Source: Annulohypoxylon bovei var. microspora
Taxonomy: Eukaryota; Ascomycota; Sordariomycetes; Xylariales; Hypoxylaceae
Reading direction: 5' to 3'
Length of the DNA: 64,000 nucleotides
NCBI GenBank assembly: GCA_022836615.1
Contig: MU405256.1
Span: forward strand, 62,001 to 126,000
Shown here piece after piece: positions 20,605 to 31,973 of this stretch (positions are counted from its first letter, which is position 1; each line of letters begins with the position of its first letter). Below the pieces are notes generated by a model that saw only the letters and a program-made list of their open reading frames with translations, did no database searches and had not been told where the DNA came from. Position numbers and translations under genes: made by a program.

Positions 20605-22931
20605 TTAATCCTTTCTCCCTAGATGCTCGTCGAGAGATGATCCCGTTGCCGACGACTCGGTTGGTGTGTAGCATGAGCTGCCGGGGGTGTATCTGAATCC
20701 GTCGGCAACGAAGCGAGAATCATTACTTCCTTCGTCGTAGGCAGGAAGTTCCTCGTCGACGAGAGCGTAATCGGGAAAGGCTGAAGTGGGGCACGGGGGA
20801 GTAGGAGCGCTGCGTTGCGGTGAGTAGTGCTGTCGCATCTCACGGGGAAATTCGCGAGAACGAGATCGTCCCTCCTCGGCTTCGACGATATCGCCCACAA
20901 CGTTCGCAGCAGCGCGGAACTGCGCGATCTCCTGCTCCATGGTCGTCGACAGGTTGTCCTCTTCGCCTCCAGGCCCGTGGAGTTGTCTCATGATGGCCTC
21001 CTTTTCCTCTTCCTCGAGCTCTTGGCGCCTCGAGCCCTCTTTTACCCATCTGACGATATCGCTGTACCTAGCGTTGATGGCATCACGTCTAGTAGCCCAG
21101 AAACCATCATCGTGCTGGCAGCGGAATTCCCCGGCTCCATGTCGCCCGCCGCACCCGGAACGTCGGTTTCTGCGGGATACGGTGAAACAGCGTGTGTGTA
21201 GGGCGCTAGCGAGTAGACCAAGCAGGATGATCACAGCTCCAACGTGAATGATTGAGATGGTCTGGAATAGGCCAGGTGGGCCGAAGGGCTTCGTGGTGTT
21301 AGTAGGCAGATCATTTCATATTTATACTTATTAGATAAACTTACAGGAGGGTGATGCGGAGGATGGTGAGGAGGCGGTGCCATTTCATCATGTGGCCCAT
21401 GGCCTTCATGGGGTGGTCCATGGCCTTCGTGGGGTGGTCCACCATGGTGGTTTGGCGGGGGGAATCCCCCATCTTCAAAGAGAGGGCGCTCAGGTCTCTC
21501 GTCATCAAAGTCCTCAGGTGGGCCCTAAAATAATTAGCGACACATAGCTTTGAAATGGTATTTTCTTTAGACTTACCATTTCCTTATGGAATCCCTCATC
21601 CGGACCGGGATGCTCATGGTGTGGCTCATCTCCAAAGGAATGGTGAGGAGGAGGAGGCGGAGGAGGCGGAGGCGGCGGAGGAGGTGGAGGTGGAGGTGGA
21701 GGTGGCGGCGGTGGCGGGTGGCCGTGAGGAGGGTGCTCTCCCCAGAAGTCATGAGGCGGAGGCGGAGGAGGAGGAGGAGGAGGAGGTGGTGGTGGAGGTG
21801 GTGGTGGTGGTGGCCCACAATCACAGAAAGGGGGCGGAGGCGGATGATGAAAAGGGGGTTCATCATGAGGTCCATGAGGAGGTCCATGAGGAGGTCCATG
21901 AGGAGGAGGTCCATGATGCGGATGGTGAGGCGGGAATGGGTGGGAGTGGTTTCCATCTCCATGATGCTGTGGGATCCAATGAGGTCGATGACCATGGTGT
22001 CCCTCTCCATGATGGAATGGCCAATGATGCCTGCCCGGTCTACCACCAAACGGTCCTTCGCCTTCAAATCCACCACCGTACAATTTGCTTGCCATGTGCT
22101 TCGCCCGGACATACATCGTTTTCACGACACACTTCAGGCTATCGCAATCGGAAAGCGAATGGAAGTGACCTGGTCGCTTGAATTTGAAATCGTAAGTCTC
22201 GGAGATGTGATGAACCTTAGAAGAAATGGCATATTCGAGCGCCGCTAATTGTCGCATCATAGACTTCAACTCAGCTAATTCAGCATCTAAGGGCGCCGAG
22301 GTCTCTTTATTCGAAGGCTCGTCGGTGTCCTCGCCGGGGATGGGTACCTCGACAAAAGACCCGGTACCGTTGATTAACGACACTGAAACTGGGGCCATTT
22401 GTTGAAATTGAACGACGAATCCAACATCGTCGACTTTCCTGTCATCTACGGAGATGACTTCAAAAGTCATCAGCTGTCCTTGAAACTCATCTTCGAGGTG
22501 CACGCAGGTGAAGCCCCAGTTAGCGAGAATGATGTTGCCCTGCTCAGTCGTGATCGATCCGGAACCAGCACCGCTCTCATCTTGCGCAAGTGTTTGGTCA
22601 TTAAGGGTCACATTTCCATAGCCGCATGGAGATGTAGACTCGAGGATGCTAAGGCGAAGAGACTAAGTAACGTCTCGGTTAGTGGGCGACCTCATGTCGA
22701 ATCCTTCATTTTAACTTACAGGTGCTTGAAGGGTGACTTCATCTTCAAAGTTGTTGATATCGAGATTGATTAAGGCATGTGGGGTATTAACTTGAATAGT
22801 TATACGTTAGAAATATGTCACAAGTGTTCATGATACTTGGCAAATGGTTAAGACTCACATTCATGCCTCGTTGGAAGAGCCGCCGCCAGCAGCGGCGCTA
22901 GCAGCAACGGAGCCTGTAGGTAGCCACGCAT
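20605..22931 (-). CDS. Type I membrane protein with long Pro/His-rich ectodomain
   Basis: Five exons: 22931-22859, 22790-22720, 22662-21577, 21524-21345 and 21288-20605, giving 697 residues with all phases consistent. A signal peptide (LQAPLLLAPLLAAALPT) is followed by an N-terminal domain of about 180 residues with Cys pairs (SPCGYGNV, GFTCVHLED, DCDSLKCVV). Then comes a region of about 250 residues of His-rich segments and two long polyproline runs (around 330-440). A single transmembrane helix lies near 480-501 (IIHVGAVIILLGLLASAL), followed by a ~190-residue acidic/Ser-rich cytoplasmic tail. This layout suggests a cell-surface protein whose stiff polyproline stalk spans the wall; histidines could bind metal. 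Both are inferences. I know similar uncharacterised fungal proteins but no function. Repeat-driven shadow ORFs on the other strand are ignored. Confidence 0.85.
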
Positions 22932-24238
22932 CGTCGCGGGCCAGGCACCTAAAAGTTGTTGTATGAAAGATTAATGGACAAAGTGAGGTTGCCTTGGCAT
23001 GGCAAGACTACAAAACACCCACACACAACAGAGGATCTAAATGGAAAGAGAGACAAAATATGGTTGCCTACACGAAGAGGGCTGTAAAGGAATATGTAAG
23101 ACGCCCCGGGTCCTCCGATGAGGGCGCGAGGGTGCGGTATAGGTGGGGTGCCACGCGGACAATTATCACTTCAGGAAATGTGCCCACATTCGAACGTCCC
23201 TAATCCGGTGTGTGGGTTTTTGTCGATTTCGTCAGTTTTCAGGGTATTTTCAGGGTATTTTCAGGGTATTTTCAGGGTAAAACGAAGCAGGACGCAGATT
23301 TTATTTACCTAGTAGGTATCCATTAGCCCTGAAACTATTTCGACCGCCAGCAATCTCTGTTGGAAATGATCGAAGGCCATTAGCGCTGCCTCTCTATATG
23401 AGGCTGTGTAGGCCTAACTATCATCTCGCAGGGATGATTGGCGGTCTAGCCAATGAGCTTCAACTAGCTGACGAGTCCTCCTAACCCAGCTTGCACTAAG
23501 CTAGGTCAATGCCGAATAAAATTGAGGGATAGATTCGTACGCAATCATGAAGTGATGAGCAAAACAGAAACAGACTCGGCCAATCATCATCCCTATCTAG
23601 GTAGATGGTAGTTAAGTCTCCTACATTTGTATGTATGTATGTACGTACATCTGCATTCAAGTCGGCAATCTGTTCGAGAATTTCAGTCTAGGATTTGAAG
23701 CCTGGCTTGCCCGAGTCAAGATAGAGTAAACACAAAATGTTGAAACCCGATAGATACTACTGATATTCTTATGATTATATGAATTTGAATGGAATAAAAC
23801 ATAGGTATTAACATAGGTATTATTAACTAGATGTATAGGTACTCAAACTTTCTTATACGACGATCGATTAATTGATTGTTGCTCTCATTAAAGTATTTTC
23901 ATGCTCTTATGTAGAAGATAGAAGGGCTTCGGTATCGCATGGAGCCTGTGAGGGATGGGGAATATGATGGCCAATAATGTGGCTTAGTTAATGAATTAGT
24001 GGCTGAGCTCCAAGATAGAGTTGTGACATGGGCAGACCTCGGACGGGATGAACATTACCTAAGACATATGTGGCTGGAGAGTCCGCAATGGAACACTGCT
24101 GCCCCACCATTTGAATTCGAGCTTCAATTGTCACGCTATCAGCAAAAGATACCTACCTTGTCGCGAAATTCAAGATTAAGCTCCTACTTGCGACTCACCT
24201 CAGTCGCCATAGACAGCTAATCAAGCTATTCGTCCAAA
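22932..24238. other. Divergent intergenic region
   Basis: Shared upstream region of the Pro/His-rich membrane protein gene and LSM4. Contains an 11-bp minisatellite (23236-23279) and a short GTAT run near 23630. No further gene seen. Confidence 0.55.
23236..23279. repeat. 11-bp minisatellite, four perfect copies
   Basis: Four perfect head-to-tail copies of TTTTCAGGGTA. Confidence 0.95.
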
Positions 24239-24809
24239 ATGGTACTTCTTAACCTTCTCCATTTGGTATACTACTTTGCGCTAATCTAATCTCGTTCTTA
24301 GCTACCTCTCGGCCTTTTGAACGCGGCCCAAGGACACCCTATGCTTGTCGAGCTCAAGAATGGAGAGACCTTAAACGGCCATTTAATACAATGCGACACA
24401 TGGATGAACTTGACCCTGAAGGAGGTTATCCAGACGAGCCCCGTAGGCAACCTTACTCTTGTACTCAAGCTAGAGACGTAGCTAATATTGGAAAACAGGA
24501 AGGAGATAAATTCGTCCGTCTTCCCGAGGTTTACATCAAGGGAAACAACGTGAGCGCTTTACCACACAAGATCACCTAGCTTATACATACGCGCATTGCT
24601 GACAAGACATATAGATCAAATACCTCCGAGTGCCAGACGAGATCATCGACCTTGTTAAAGAACAACAGCACGGTCAACAAGGTGGATTCAGAGGTGGCCG
24701 CGGCGGACATGGCCAGCAACGAGGAGATCACGGTGGTAGAGGCGGCGACAGAGGTGGTCGTGGTGGACGGGGCCAAGGAAGAGGTCGAGGTAGAGGCCGT
24801 GGTTCGTGA
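24239..24809 (+). CDS. LSM4: U6 snRNA-associated Sm-like protein LSm4
   Basis: Four exons: 24239-24241 (only the ATG), 24302-24442, 24499-24549 and 24615-24809, giving 129 residues. The first intron directly follows the start codon (ATG|GTACTT), so ORF callers miss the true N-terminus; splicing yields MLPLGLLNAAQGHPMLVELK, nearly the human LSm4 start. Sm1 (NGETLNGHLIQCDTWMNLTL) and Sm2 (YIKGNNIKYLRVPDEII) are intact, and the tail is a typical RGG-rich stretch. LSm4 is part of the Lsm2-8 ring on U6 snRNA in the nucleus and the Lsm1-7 decapping ring in the cytoplasm. The identification is secure. The RGG tail is short compared with yeast, which has an Asn-rich extension. Confidence 0.95.
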
Positions 24810-25435
24810 AGCTGAATCGGTACTACGCGAATGGTATAGGTACAGGCAAAGAAGTCAATATTAAAGGACCCCGAGTGGCAGTATGAAGGCGCATAAGCAA
24901 GCTTCTATGAGCTGCTAGAATTGGGAGAGTGCTAGGATACACCCGTTTTAGACGAAGAGGATACCCAGCCCGCCGAGAATGGTGTTGGCGCGAACGGTAT
25001 TAAACCGTGATTACACTACAGATCCGATGTCCAACAGAGGAGGGAGAGGTAGCAACAATTCAAGTGCGCTCCAGGATGAGACTCAGGCCTTCTCTATTCA
25101 AGTTGCTTCCATTGAAGTACCATGGAAAGCCTTTCACTTCGTCAAAACCCAACAACCTACCTAGTTCACGGTTATAGACGAAGAGGAGGAATGGCCAGTT
25201 AATACTTGTGAATCAACGTTCTTGACTTGATCTGGCAGCTGCTGCCAACTGGGGTCAAGCGCGAAAATCAATTGTGTAGCACTGCAACGTTCCAAAGTTT
25301 TCCCTTATCTCTTATCAACATTTTTCAACGCACTGTATGCATGTGGATGTACGTACCTACATAGAATTTCTAAATGCGACATACGAGGTAGATATAAACT
25401 ACCTAGATCAACGTCAATTGGTATTAAACCACGCG
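24810..25435. other. Intergenic region
   Basis: 3' end of LSM4 and upstream region of the PPR gene. An open frame continues upstream of the chosen PPR start to 25337 but looks non-coding. Confidence 0.5.
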
Positions 25436-27390
25436 ATGCCCAGGGAGCGCATCGCTATTGACGGGCTCTGGAGATGTTTATGTCCCTCGGTAGATATTAC
25501 CACCCTCTCAAGGCTGATCGGCCCACCTCGTCATCCTCGTCAACGACCAATTCTTCCCCCCGGTAACAATACCCACATCACTTGTAGACAGAGCTGGCGA
25601 GAATACCGTCGCATAGCTACCGAGAGTCCCGGTCTCAGTGACCACGAAATACTCGAAAAATCAAGGATCGGGTACCTCAAACGACTAGCGAAACGAAACC
25701 CGTGGGTTCCCGGAGCTCTCTTTCAGGGCGTCGATGCTTTCGCTACGAAACTCGATAGAATCCCAACGAAGACCATATACGCCGCTCTCAAGGAGCTTAC
25801 GGCTTCTGAAGACACTTATTTATCGGTTGTAAAGCTAGTCGAATACCTAGTGAAGGAGAGGGACGAGAGGCCAAATGCCTTGCTCTATGAGAGCCTCATT
25901 CGAGCGAATGTCGATAAGAATCATGGATCCGCAGAGGTTGCTCGTGAGCTGCTCAGAGAAATGGAGAGACTAAAAATTCCGACTACGCCACAGGTGTATC
26001 AAGCTGTTTTAGAAGTGAGGTAACTCTATCATAACACTGCATTTCTTAAGTTAACATCGAAACACAGGTCACAGCTGTCCATCCCAACTATGTCCTCCGA
26101 AATAAGGTACTCTTCGAGATGAGGAATCGTTGGTATTCGCCAACAGCAGATGACCTAATAAGTATCATCATTGGACTACTGAGGGATAATCAGTACGAAC
26201 TCGCGCTAGAGAAACTAGAAGAGATGCGAAAGAATCCCGTCACGGTCCCAAATTGGCTCTACGAGGTATTTCTCTACACGTTTGGGGAGTTAGGTTTCCA
26301 CGAGGAGGCGCTCTCGATCCTCAAGCACCGATTAAAAATCGCAAATGTCGCCGGTGAGCCGTTATCCTCAAATGCGTGGCAGTTCCTTCTCGACGTCTTT
26401 AGCAGAGACGCTTTTTACGATGGAATTAAATACATATGGGATCATTCAGTCTCGCCAGGATATTTATATCCTTCCGATGGCATTTTAATGAGCATACTCA
26501 ATACAGCGTCCACCCATGAGGATGCACCATTAGCTATGAGCGCAATTCAAATGCTTTCGAGCCGTGGCAGAAAACTTGAATTACACCACTACGAACCTCT
26601 TGTAGACATCCATGCCCGGCAGAAGAACCTTTGGAAAGCGTTTACGGTCATTTGTATCATGGCCAAAGCAGGTTTACGTCCTGACCTCTCTAGCACACGA
26701 TCGATTTTTCGAATTCTCCGCGAATCATCCTCAGAGGCGGATAATGCCTTGGCGATATTAAGTGAGCTAAAATCACATTATCAAGTACCCAGTGCTGCAT
26801 TCAACGTTGTCTTAGAGGCTACTGAAATTCATCATGAGTTTAAAGCAGCCTTAGACTTGTATAGAAATGTTCGGCAGATCTGCGCCGACGGGCCAGATCT
26901 TGAGACTTATCATATCCTGCTCAGCAAATGTACGAGGAAGAGGTCGATGAACTTCCTGTTCACTGAGATGCAAGCTTTCTCAATCGAGCCCGTCGAGACG
27001 ACATATGATCATTTGATCCGAATCTCCAGCCTACAGGATGACTACGGGCCGGCCTTCCAATTCTTTGAAAAGATGAAGGCAAGCAAGACAGCGGGCTTGC
27101 CCAATAATTGGTGGATGACCAGAGGTTCAGCTCTAGCACTTATCAGGAGGTGTATCCAAGCAGAGGATATCAGAGCGCAGGAACTCATCGAAGGGTGTCG
27201 CAAGCGAGGCATGGCTATCGACACAGAAGTGCAGCAACTACTCGACGGTATGCAAAGACAGAAAGAGTTGGCCCAAGCAGACGCTGGTTTTCCCACGTCT
27301 ATAGAAGGGTTACCCCCGATACTAGTTGACACTGTGCCACCAGAGAGTGACCAGGGCCAGAAGCTTAAAGCATTATCAGACTGGGCGTAG
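25436..27390 (+). CDS. Pentatricopeptide repeat protein, probably mitochondrial
   Basis: Two exons, 25436-26014 and 26068-27390, giving 633 residues. I chose ATG 25436 (MPRERIAIDGLWRCLCPSVD), where protein-like sequence begins; an upstream in-frame ATG at 25337 would add 33 residues rich in non-coding-looking codons. The body is a chain of 35-residue helix pairs, for example NALLYESLIRANVDKNHGSA, TPQVYQAVLEVTAVHPNYVL, SSNAWQFLLDVFSRDAFYDG and DLETYHILLSKCTRK, the PPR pattern. PPR proteins bind single-stranded RNA, nearly always organellar transcripts, for processing, stability or translation. The N-terminus is basic and plausible for mitochondrial import, though not a classic presequence. The specific target RNA cannot be inferred. 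A core-type gene next to LSM4. Confidence 0.85.
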
Positions 27391-28625
27391 TGCAACATCA
27401 ATCAAAAATAAAGATTTTCAACGTTCGTGACTTCCCAGGTTCGATTATTTGATTACAACTCATTAGCGCACTGCATATATACAGTAAAGTTTTTCGAGTT
27501 TCAAGTCGCAACTACAGAAGGCTCGACGCTCTTCACCTTCACATTTTAACTTTCCAAAGATATCAAAAACAATGCAATAATGGAAAGTACTGGATATCGA
27601 GACCCAGAAGGACCTATGCACATGTAATTAGTGGATCCGACGACGACTCAATCAACAGACTTCAACATTCACAAGGAATTACCATACGTGCATGTTTACA
27701 ATATACGAAATTCAGCTCCTCAACATATGGGGCATCTATTACTAACACGTGCTCTAAGACATTTCATATGTCTCTCGAATCCGGCGTAATTATTTTTACA
27801 TTGGGAAAATGTTCACTTCAGATTACAAAGCTCGGCTCAATTCCGACCCCCCCTGAAGATGACGCAAAGTCTAAACCAAAACTTAAAAATGGCGTTCTTA
27901 CTACTAGATCCGGATATATCGCTGATAAATTCATAAAGGCCTATCTAGATCTAGCTACATATGTAAGGATCACTAGGCAAAATGAAGCTAAATCCGGCAG
28001 TCTGGGACCAATTGGGAGACATATAGATTGCGAGTCAAGATCCACTACTGACTCAACATCTCACCCATTTATCTACTTATTTACATATCTTTACGACTCT
28101 CATCCAATCTGAGAAGATCTTCTTTGATCCAGATTTCAAGTCTTACGCCAAGAACGCTAAAGATAACCAAGATCTAAAGTCCCACTTCGTTTCTTTATTT
28201 CGATCTTCACTGTTCAGCTTGTCAACTTACTCGTTTCACGAGCAGAGATTGGTCATCTTCATGTGCAAAATTCCGCCGTCTAGCTTAGAAACCAGCATTT
28301 GGTATCGTTTTTTTTTTTCGTTCCGTTTCTACATCATGGAGATTGGAAATAGAGACCATGGAGATCTATGTCCGATTACGTGATATCAGTATCCCCCATT
28401 CCATAATACATAAATCCGAGGTGAGTCAACCCAGGTGAAGACATCTCTATATAACATTCGTATTTTTATATAGATGAATTTCTTCAGGTCAGTTCTTTAT
28501 CATCTCATCTAGTATCGGCCTAGAAGTTTTTTTTCTCATCCTCTCTCACAATTGTGCTTTATCACCAAAAGCAACATACAGGCCAGCTTCATCTTGGAAA
28601 TCGTCATATAAGTGACATCAATACG
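27391..28625. other. Intergenic region
   Basis: 1.2 kb upstream of the MFS gene. The longest ORF (114 codons at 27768) has no family resemblance and is left out. Pyrimidine-rich tracts near 28480-28545 probably mark the MFS leader. Confidence 0.5.
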
Positions 28626-30443
28626 ATGTCAAATATTATTCGTGATGCCCCAGTAGGGCAGTTCATACGGTTCCTTACGGGTAACCGTGTGTTCCAATAT
28701 CCCGAAGAGAAATCCGACTTTGAGCTCCCGGAAGCCTGGGTGCAAATACAGAAGTCGGACTCGATCGACTTCACTTCATCAGAATATCGATCAGATCCTC
28801 TAAACTTTGATTCCTCGACTTCTAAATCAATAATTCCGGGTCCCAACGACGAAGAGAGTCAAATCGAAAAAGCAGATGTGATAGATCCGGCGTCGTACAA
28901 CGCCTCCCTGACCCAGGCCAAGAGCCAAACCGAGACTCTCCACAACACCGAAGCACGGTATGAGGTTGACCAACGACACGAACTCGAAAAGACGAAGTCA
29001 ACACCTATCGTTCCTAAAAAGACGAAAGATGGCGCGATTCTTGTTGATTGGTACTATACCGATGACCCAGACAACCCTCGGAATTGGTCTAACTTGCGTC
29101 GGGCGCTGGTGGCTGTTATAATATGTCTCTACACTTTTGTCGTGTACACGTCAAGCGCCATCTACACTACCTCAGCCGAGGGTGTGATGGAAGAGTTCGG
29201 TGTTAATGTGACAGAGGCCTCTCTAGGCTTGGCCCTCTTCGTTCTAGGATACGGACTCGGCCCGTTGTTATTCTCGCCTCTTAGCGAGCTACCTAGCATC
29301 GGCCGGAACCCAGTTTACATCATAACGATGTTTCTGTTCGTCATTATATCTATTCCAACCGCGCTAGTGACCAATTACCCAGGATTAATGGTCCTCCGAT
29401 TCCTCCAAGGGTTCTTCGGTTCGCCATGTCTAGCGAACGGCGCCGCCTCTCTCGGCGATATGTACAGCGAGATGTCCCTGCCATACGCTCTAATCGCGTG
29501 GGTCAGCGCCGCATACTGCGGGCCCGCCCTCGGCCCGCTGCTCTCCGGGTTTTCCGTTCCGGTCATGGGCTGGCGATGGTCGCTCCTCGAGATAATCTGG
29601 GCCGCGTCCCCTGTTTTCCTGGCCATGTTTGCCTTCCTCCCCGAAACATCGACCCCGAACCTGCTCCTCCGCCGGGCGCAACGCCTGCGCAAACTCACAG
29701 GTGACGGGCGCTTCATGTCACAGTCAGAGATGGACCAGCGCAACATGGACAAGCGAGCCGTCATCATCGACGCGCTCATTAAACCCCTCGAGATCACGCT
29801 CAAGGACCCGGCGATACTGTTCGTCCAGACATACACCGCGATTATCTACGGCATCTATTACTCCTTTTTCGAGGTCTTTCCTCTCGTGTACCCCGTCTAC
29901 TACGGCATGGACGCCGGACATGTCGGCCTCGTGTTCCTGTGCGTGCTCGTAGCCTGTCTGATGGGCGTCGTCGCGTACACCGCATACCTGTACTTCTACA
30001 TGAATCCTCGAATAGCGCACCAGGGCTTTCCGATCCACGAGAACAGGCTCGTCCCCGCGCTCGGCGCCGCGTTCGGGCCCACGATCGGTCTGTTTATCTT
30101 CGCGTGGACGGCGCGCCCCGACGTGCCGTGGATCGCGCCGACCATAGGTATCACGGTGTACGGCGCCTCGGTGTTCGTCGTCATGCAGTGCATTTTCGTC
30201 TACGTGCCCCTCAGCTACCCCCGCTACGCCGCCAGCCTGTTCGCCGGCAACGACTTCTTCCGCTCCGCGCTCGCGTTCGCGAGTATCCTGTTCGCGCGCC
30301 CACTGTTTGCGAACTTGGGCGTAGCGCGGGGGACGAGTCTGCTAGGCGGCTTGAGTACCATTGGGATCGTGGGCATCTGGGTGCTGTATTTCTTCGGTGC
30401 GAGGCTGAGACGGTTGAGTAAGTTTGCGGTTTCGGCGGAATAA
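28626..30443 (+). CDS. MFS drug:H+ antiporter DHA1 (fluconazole-resistance/polyamine transporter-like)
   Basis: Single exon, 605 residues from ATG 28626 (MSNIIRDAPVGQFIRFLTGN, a typical N-terminus of this group; the frame is open upstream only through a GTG). A soluble N-terminal region of about 150 residues ends in the hallmark DDPDNPRNWSN before helix 1. Further marks are LGYGLGPLLFSPLSELPSIG with NPVYI, LRFLQGFFGSPCLANGAAS, GPALGPLLSGFSVPVMGWRW and the late SYPRYAASLFAGNDFFRSA. Twelve helices. Members of this subfamily export azoles, polyamines or mycophenolic acid at the plasma membrane; the natural substrate is unknown. Similar in type to the gene at 42117-43974. The second half is GC-rich relative to the first. 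Confidence 0.93.
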   Translation: MSNIIRDAPVGQFIRFLTGNRVFQYPEEKSDFELPEAWVQIQKSDSIDFTSSEYRSDPLNFDSSTSKSIIPGPNDEESQIEKADVIDPASYNASLTQAKSQTETLHNTEARYEVDQRHELEKTKSTPIVPKKTKDGAILVDWYYTDDPDNPRNWSNLRRALVAVIICLYTFVVYTSSAIYTTSAEGVMEEFGVNVTEASLGLALFVLGYGLGPLLFSPLSELPSIGRNPVYIITMFLFVIISIPTALVTNYPGLMVLRFLQGFFGSPCLANGAASLGDMYSEMSLPYALIAWVSAAYCGPALGPLLSGFSVPVMGWRWSLLEIIWAASPVFLAMFAFLPETSTPNLLLRRAQRLRKLTGDGRFMSQSEMDQRNMDKRAVIIDALIKPLEITLKDPAILFVQTYTAIIYGIYYSFFEVFPLVYPVYYGMDAGHVGLVFLCVLVACLMGVVAYTAYLYFYMNPRIAHQGFPIHENRLVPALGAAFGPTIGLFIFAWTARPDVPWIAPTIGITVYGASVFVVMQCIFVYVPLSYPRYAASLFAGNDFFRSALAFASILFARPLFANLGVARGTSLLGGLSTIGIVGIWVLYFFGARLRRLSKFAVSAE

Positions 30444-31180
30444 GGGCATGGCTGGATTAGAGGGGGATGGTGATTAGGAAAACTTTTAAAAGATAAATGG
30501 GTTAGATTTTTTGGTTATGTCTTACTAGACGGCGGTCATGATATCCGAGGGAGTAGAAGGTGTTTAGATAGTTTGTCTCATCTAGGGAACGGGTTAGATA
30601 CATTTACAGTTCATGATGATGTAATGATGCAAATAATTACTCTTAACGCTCCCCTTTACTCTATAAGTCATGTTACTTAAACATGAAAGTTACAATACCT
30701 TTTTAATTATAACTTGGACTTGCTTGCTACGATGTTCTTTCTATTCTTATGTAGGTACTTTAAGAATACTAGTCTCGTTGATATTATAATAGATCTAGGT
30801 TGATAAGGAAAGTTATACCTAGTAACCGATGAGACGATATTACATGTATTAGGTAGGTATGATCATTAATCGTGCTCGCTATCGAGTTTATATCTAGGAA
30901 TGTTCGAGAGTAGCATGATATTGGAAGCTCTATTCGACTCCTTCGGATTTTAACAATAACAAGTTGTTAACCTAAATCACGAATAAGTAAGAAAACATAG
31001 GTATTTAAATTGATAAAGTAAAGCAGCACTTCGTACTCTTTACGTCCCATGATGTAACAAGACGTTCAAAATTAAAATGCATGGAATCTTAACTGTAGCT
31101 ACCGACCTTTGGTGTTTATATAGTCCGTTAAATGTATGATAGTCCAAATCTAAATGATATGTAGTTAAAAGCGATATTCA

Positions 31181-31973
31181 CGGGACGTCAAAAGGCACGG
31201 TGACCCACACGGCTTATACCTATTATCCCCACGACCGCCAGACATGGGTCCAAAAAGCATCCACTAAAAAACACTTGTGTCGGCCAATTAAAAATCAAAT
31301 TTTAACCTTGTAATTCCTTATCGATTTTCCTTAAAAGGTTAAAGCCTTCACTTCATGAAGGACATGGGGAAAGCATAAACGTTGAATGTGATTGGTTAAT
31401 TACTTTATACCATGTTTAGTTTCTCGTAAACTGTCTTTTAATTGGCTAGAAAGGCTGATTTCAGTGGATGCTTTTTGGACCCATGTCTGGCGGTCGTGGG
31501 GATAGCTTAGTAGTATGGATACTTGATCTTACAGTACAAAGCCCATACAAATTCAAGTACCTTTTTTGCCAGCCTTTGCTTAATATCATCGTTAACCTTG
31601 CTATCGCCTCTTAACAATAAGACGAGATTATTATAATAACCACCTAGCCAAAACAAGGGACCCAGCGGCGAGATGGCTGTATTAGAAGGGATATATCTTA
31701 CGATAAGCCTCCTAGGCAGCGCTGGCTATAAGAGCTGTTAATGACTGTACAAGGTAGGGGGACCTTTTACAGCGCCTGCGGTAGCAACAGGAAGGGTTGT
31801 TAGGGGGCGACAGCAAGGTCAACGATAATATCATGGAGGGGTAGAAAAGGTACTTAAATTTGTATAGGCTTTGTACTGTAAGATCAAGTATCCACACTGC
31901 TAAGCTGTAATGGGTATAAACCATGTGGGTCACCGTGCCTTTTGGCAAAGATACCGTGCCTTTTGACGTCCCG
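31181..31973. mobile_element. hAT-like non-autonomous foldback element, interrupted
   Basis: Perfect 21-bp terminal repeats starting CGGGACGTCAAAAGGCACGG, with an 8-bp duplication outside. The inverted similarity continues far inward: left arm about 31181-31225 plus 31503-31622, right arm about 31797-31973, with mismatches mainly C/T or G/A. The right end carries an extra tandem copy of CAAAAGGCACGGT (in reverse). Without the inner insertion the element is about 515 bp, with no transposase. Fungal hAT elements such as Restless make 8-bp duplications, hence the class; the internal sequence itself matches nothing I know. Confidence 0.8.
31226..31502. mobile_element. MITE with perfect 40-bp TIRs nested inside the hAT-like element
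   Basis: 277 bp with perfect 40-bp inverted ends (31226-31265 and 31463-31502) beginning TCCCCACGACCGCCAGACAT; weaker pairing continues inward to GCCAATTAAAA. TA lies on both sides (31224-31225 and 31503-31504), as for Tc1/mariner elements. No coding sequence. It splits the left arm of the surrounding element, so it arrived later. Confidence 0.9.

Noticed and set aside
21555..22248. Long plus-strand ORFs rich in Glu, Arg or His opposite the Pro/His-rich gene
   Set aside because: They are shadows of the trinucleotide-like polyproline coding repeats; the minus-strand exons have proper splice sites, a signal peptide and a membrane helix.
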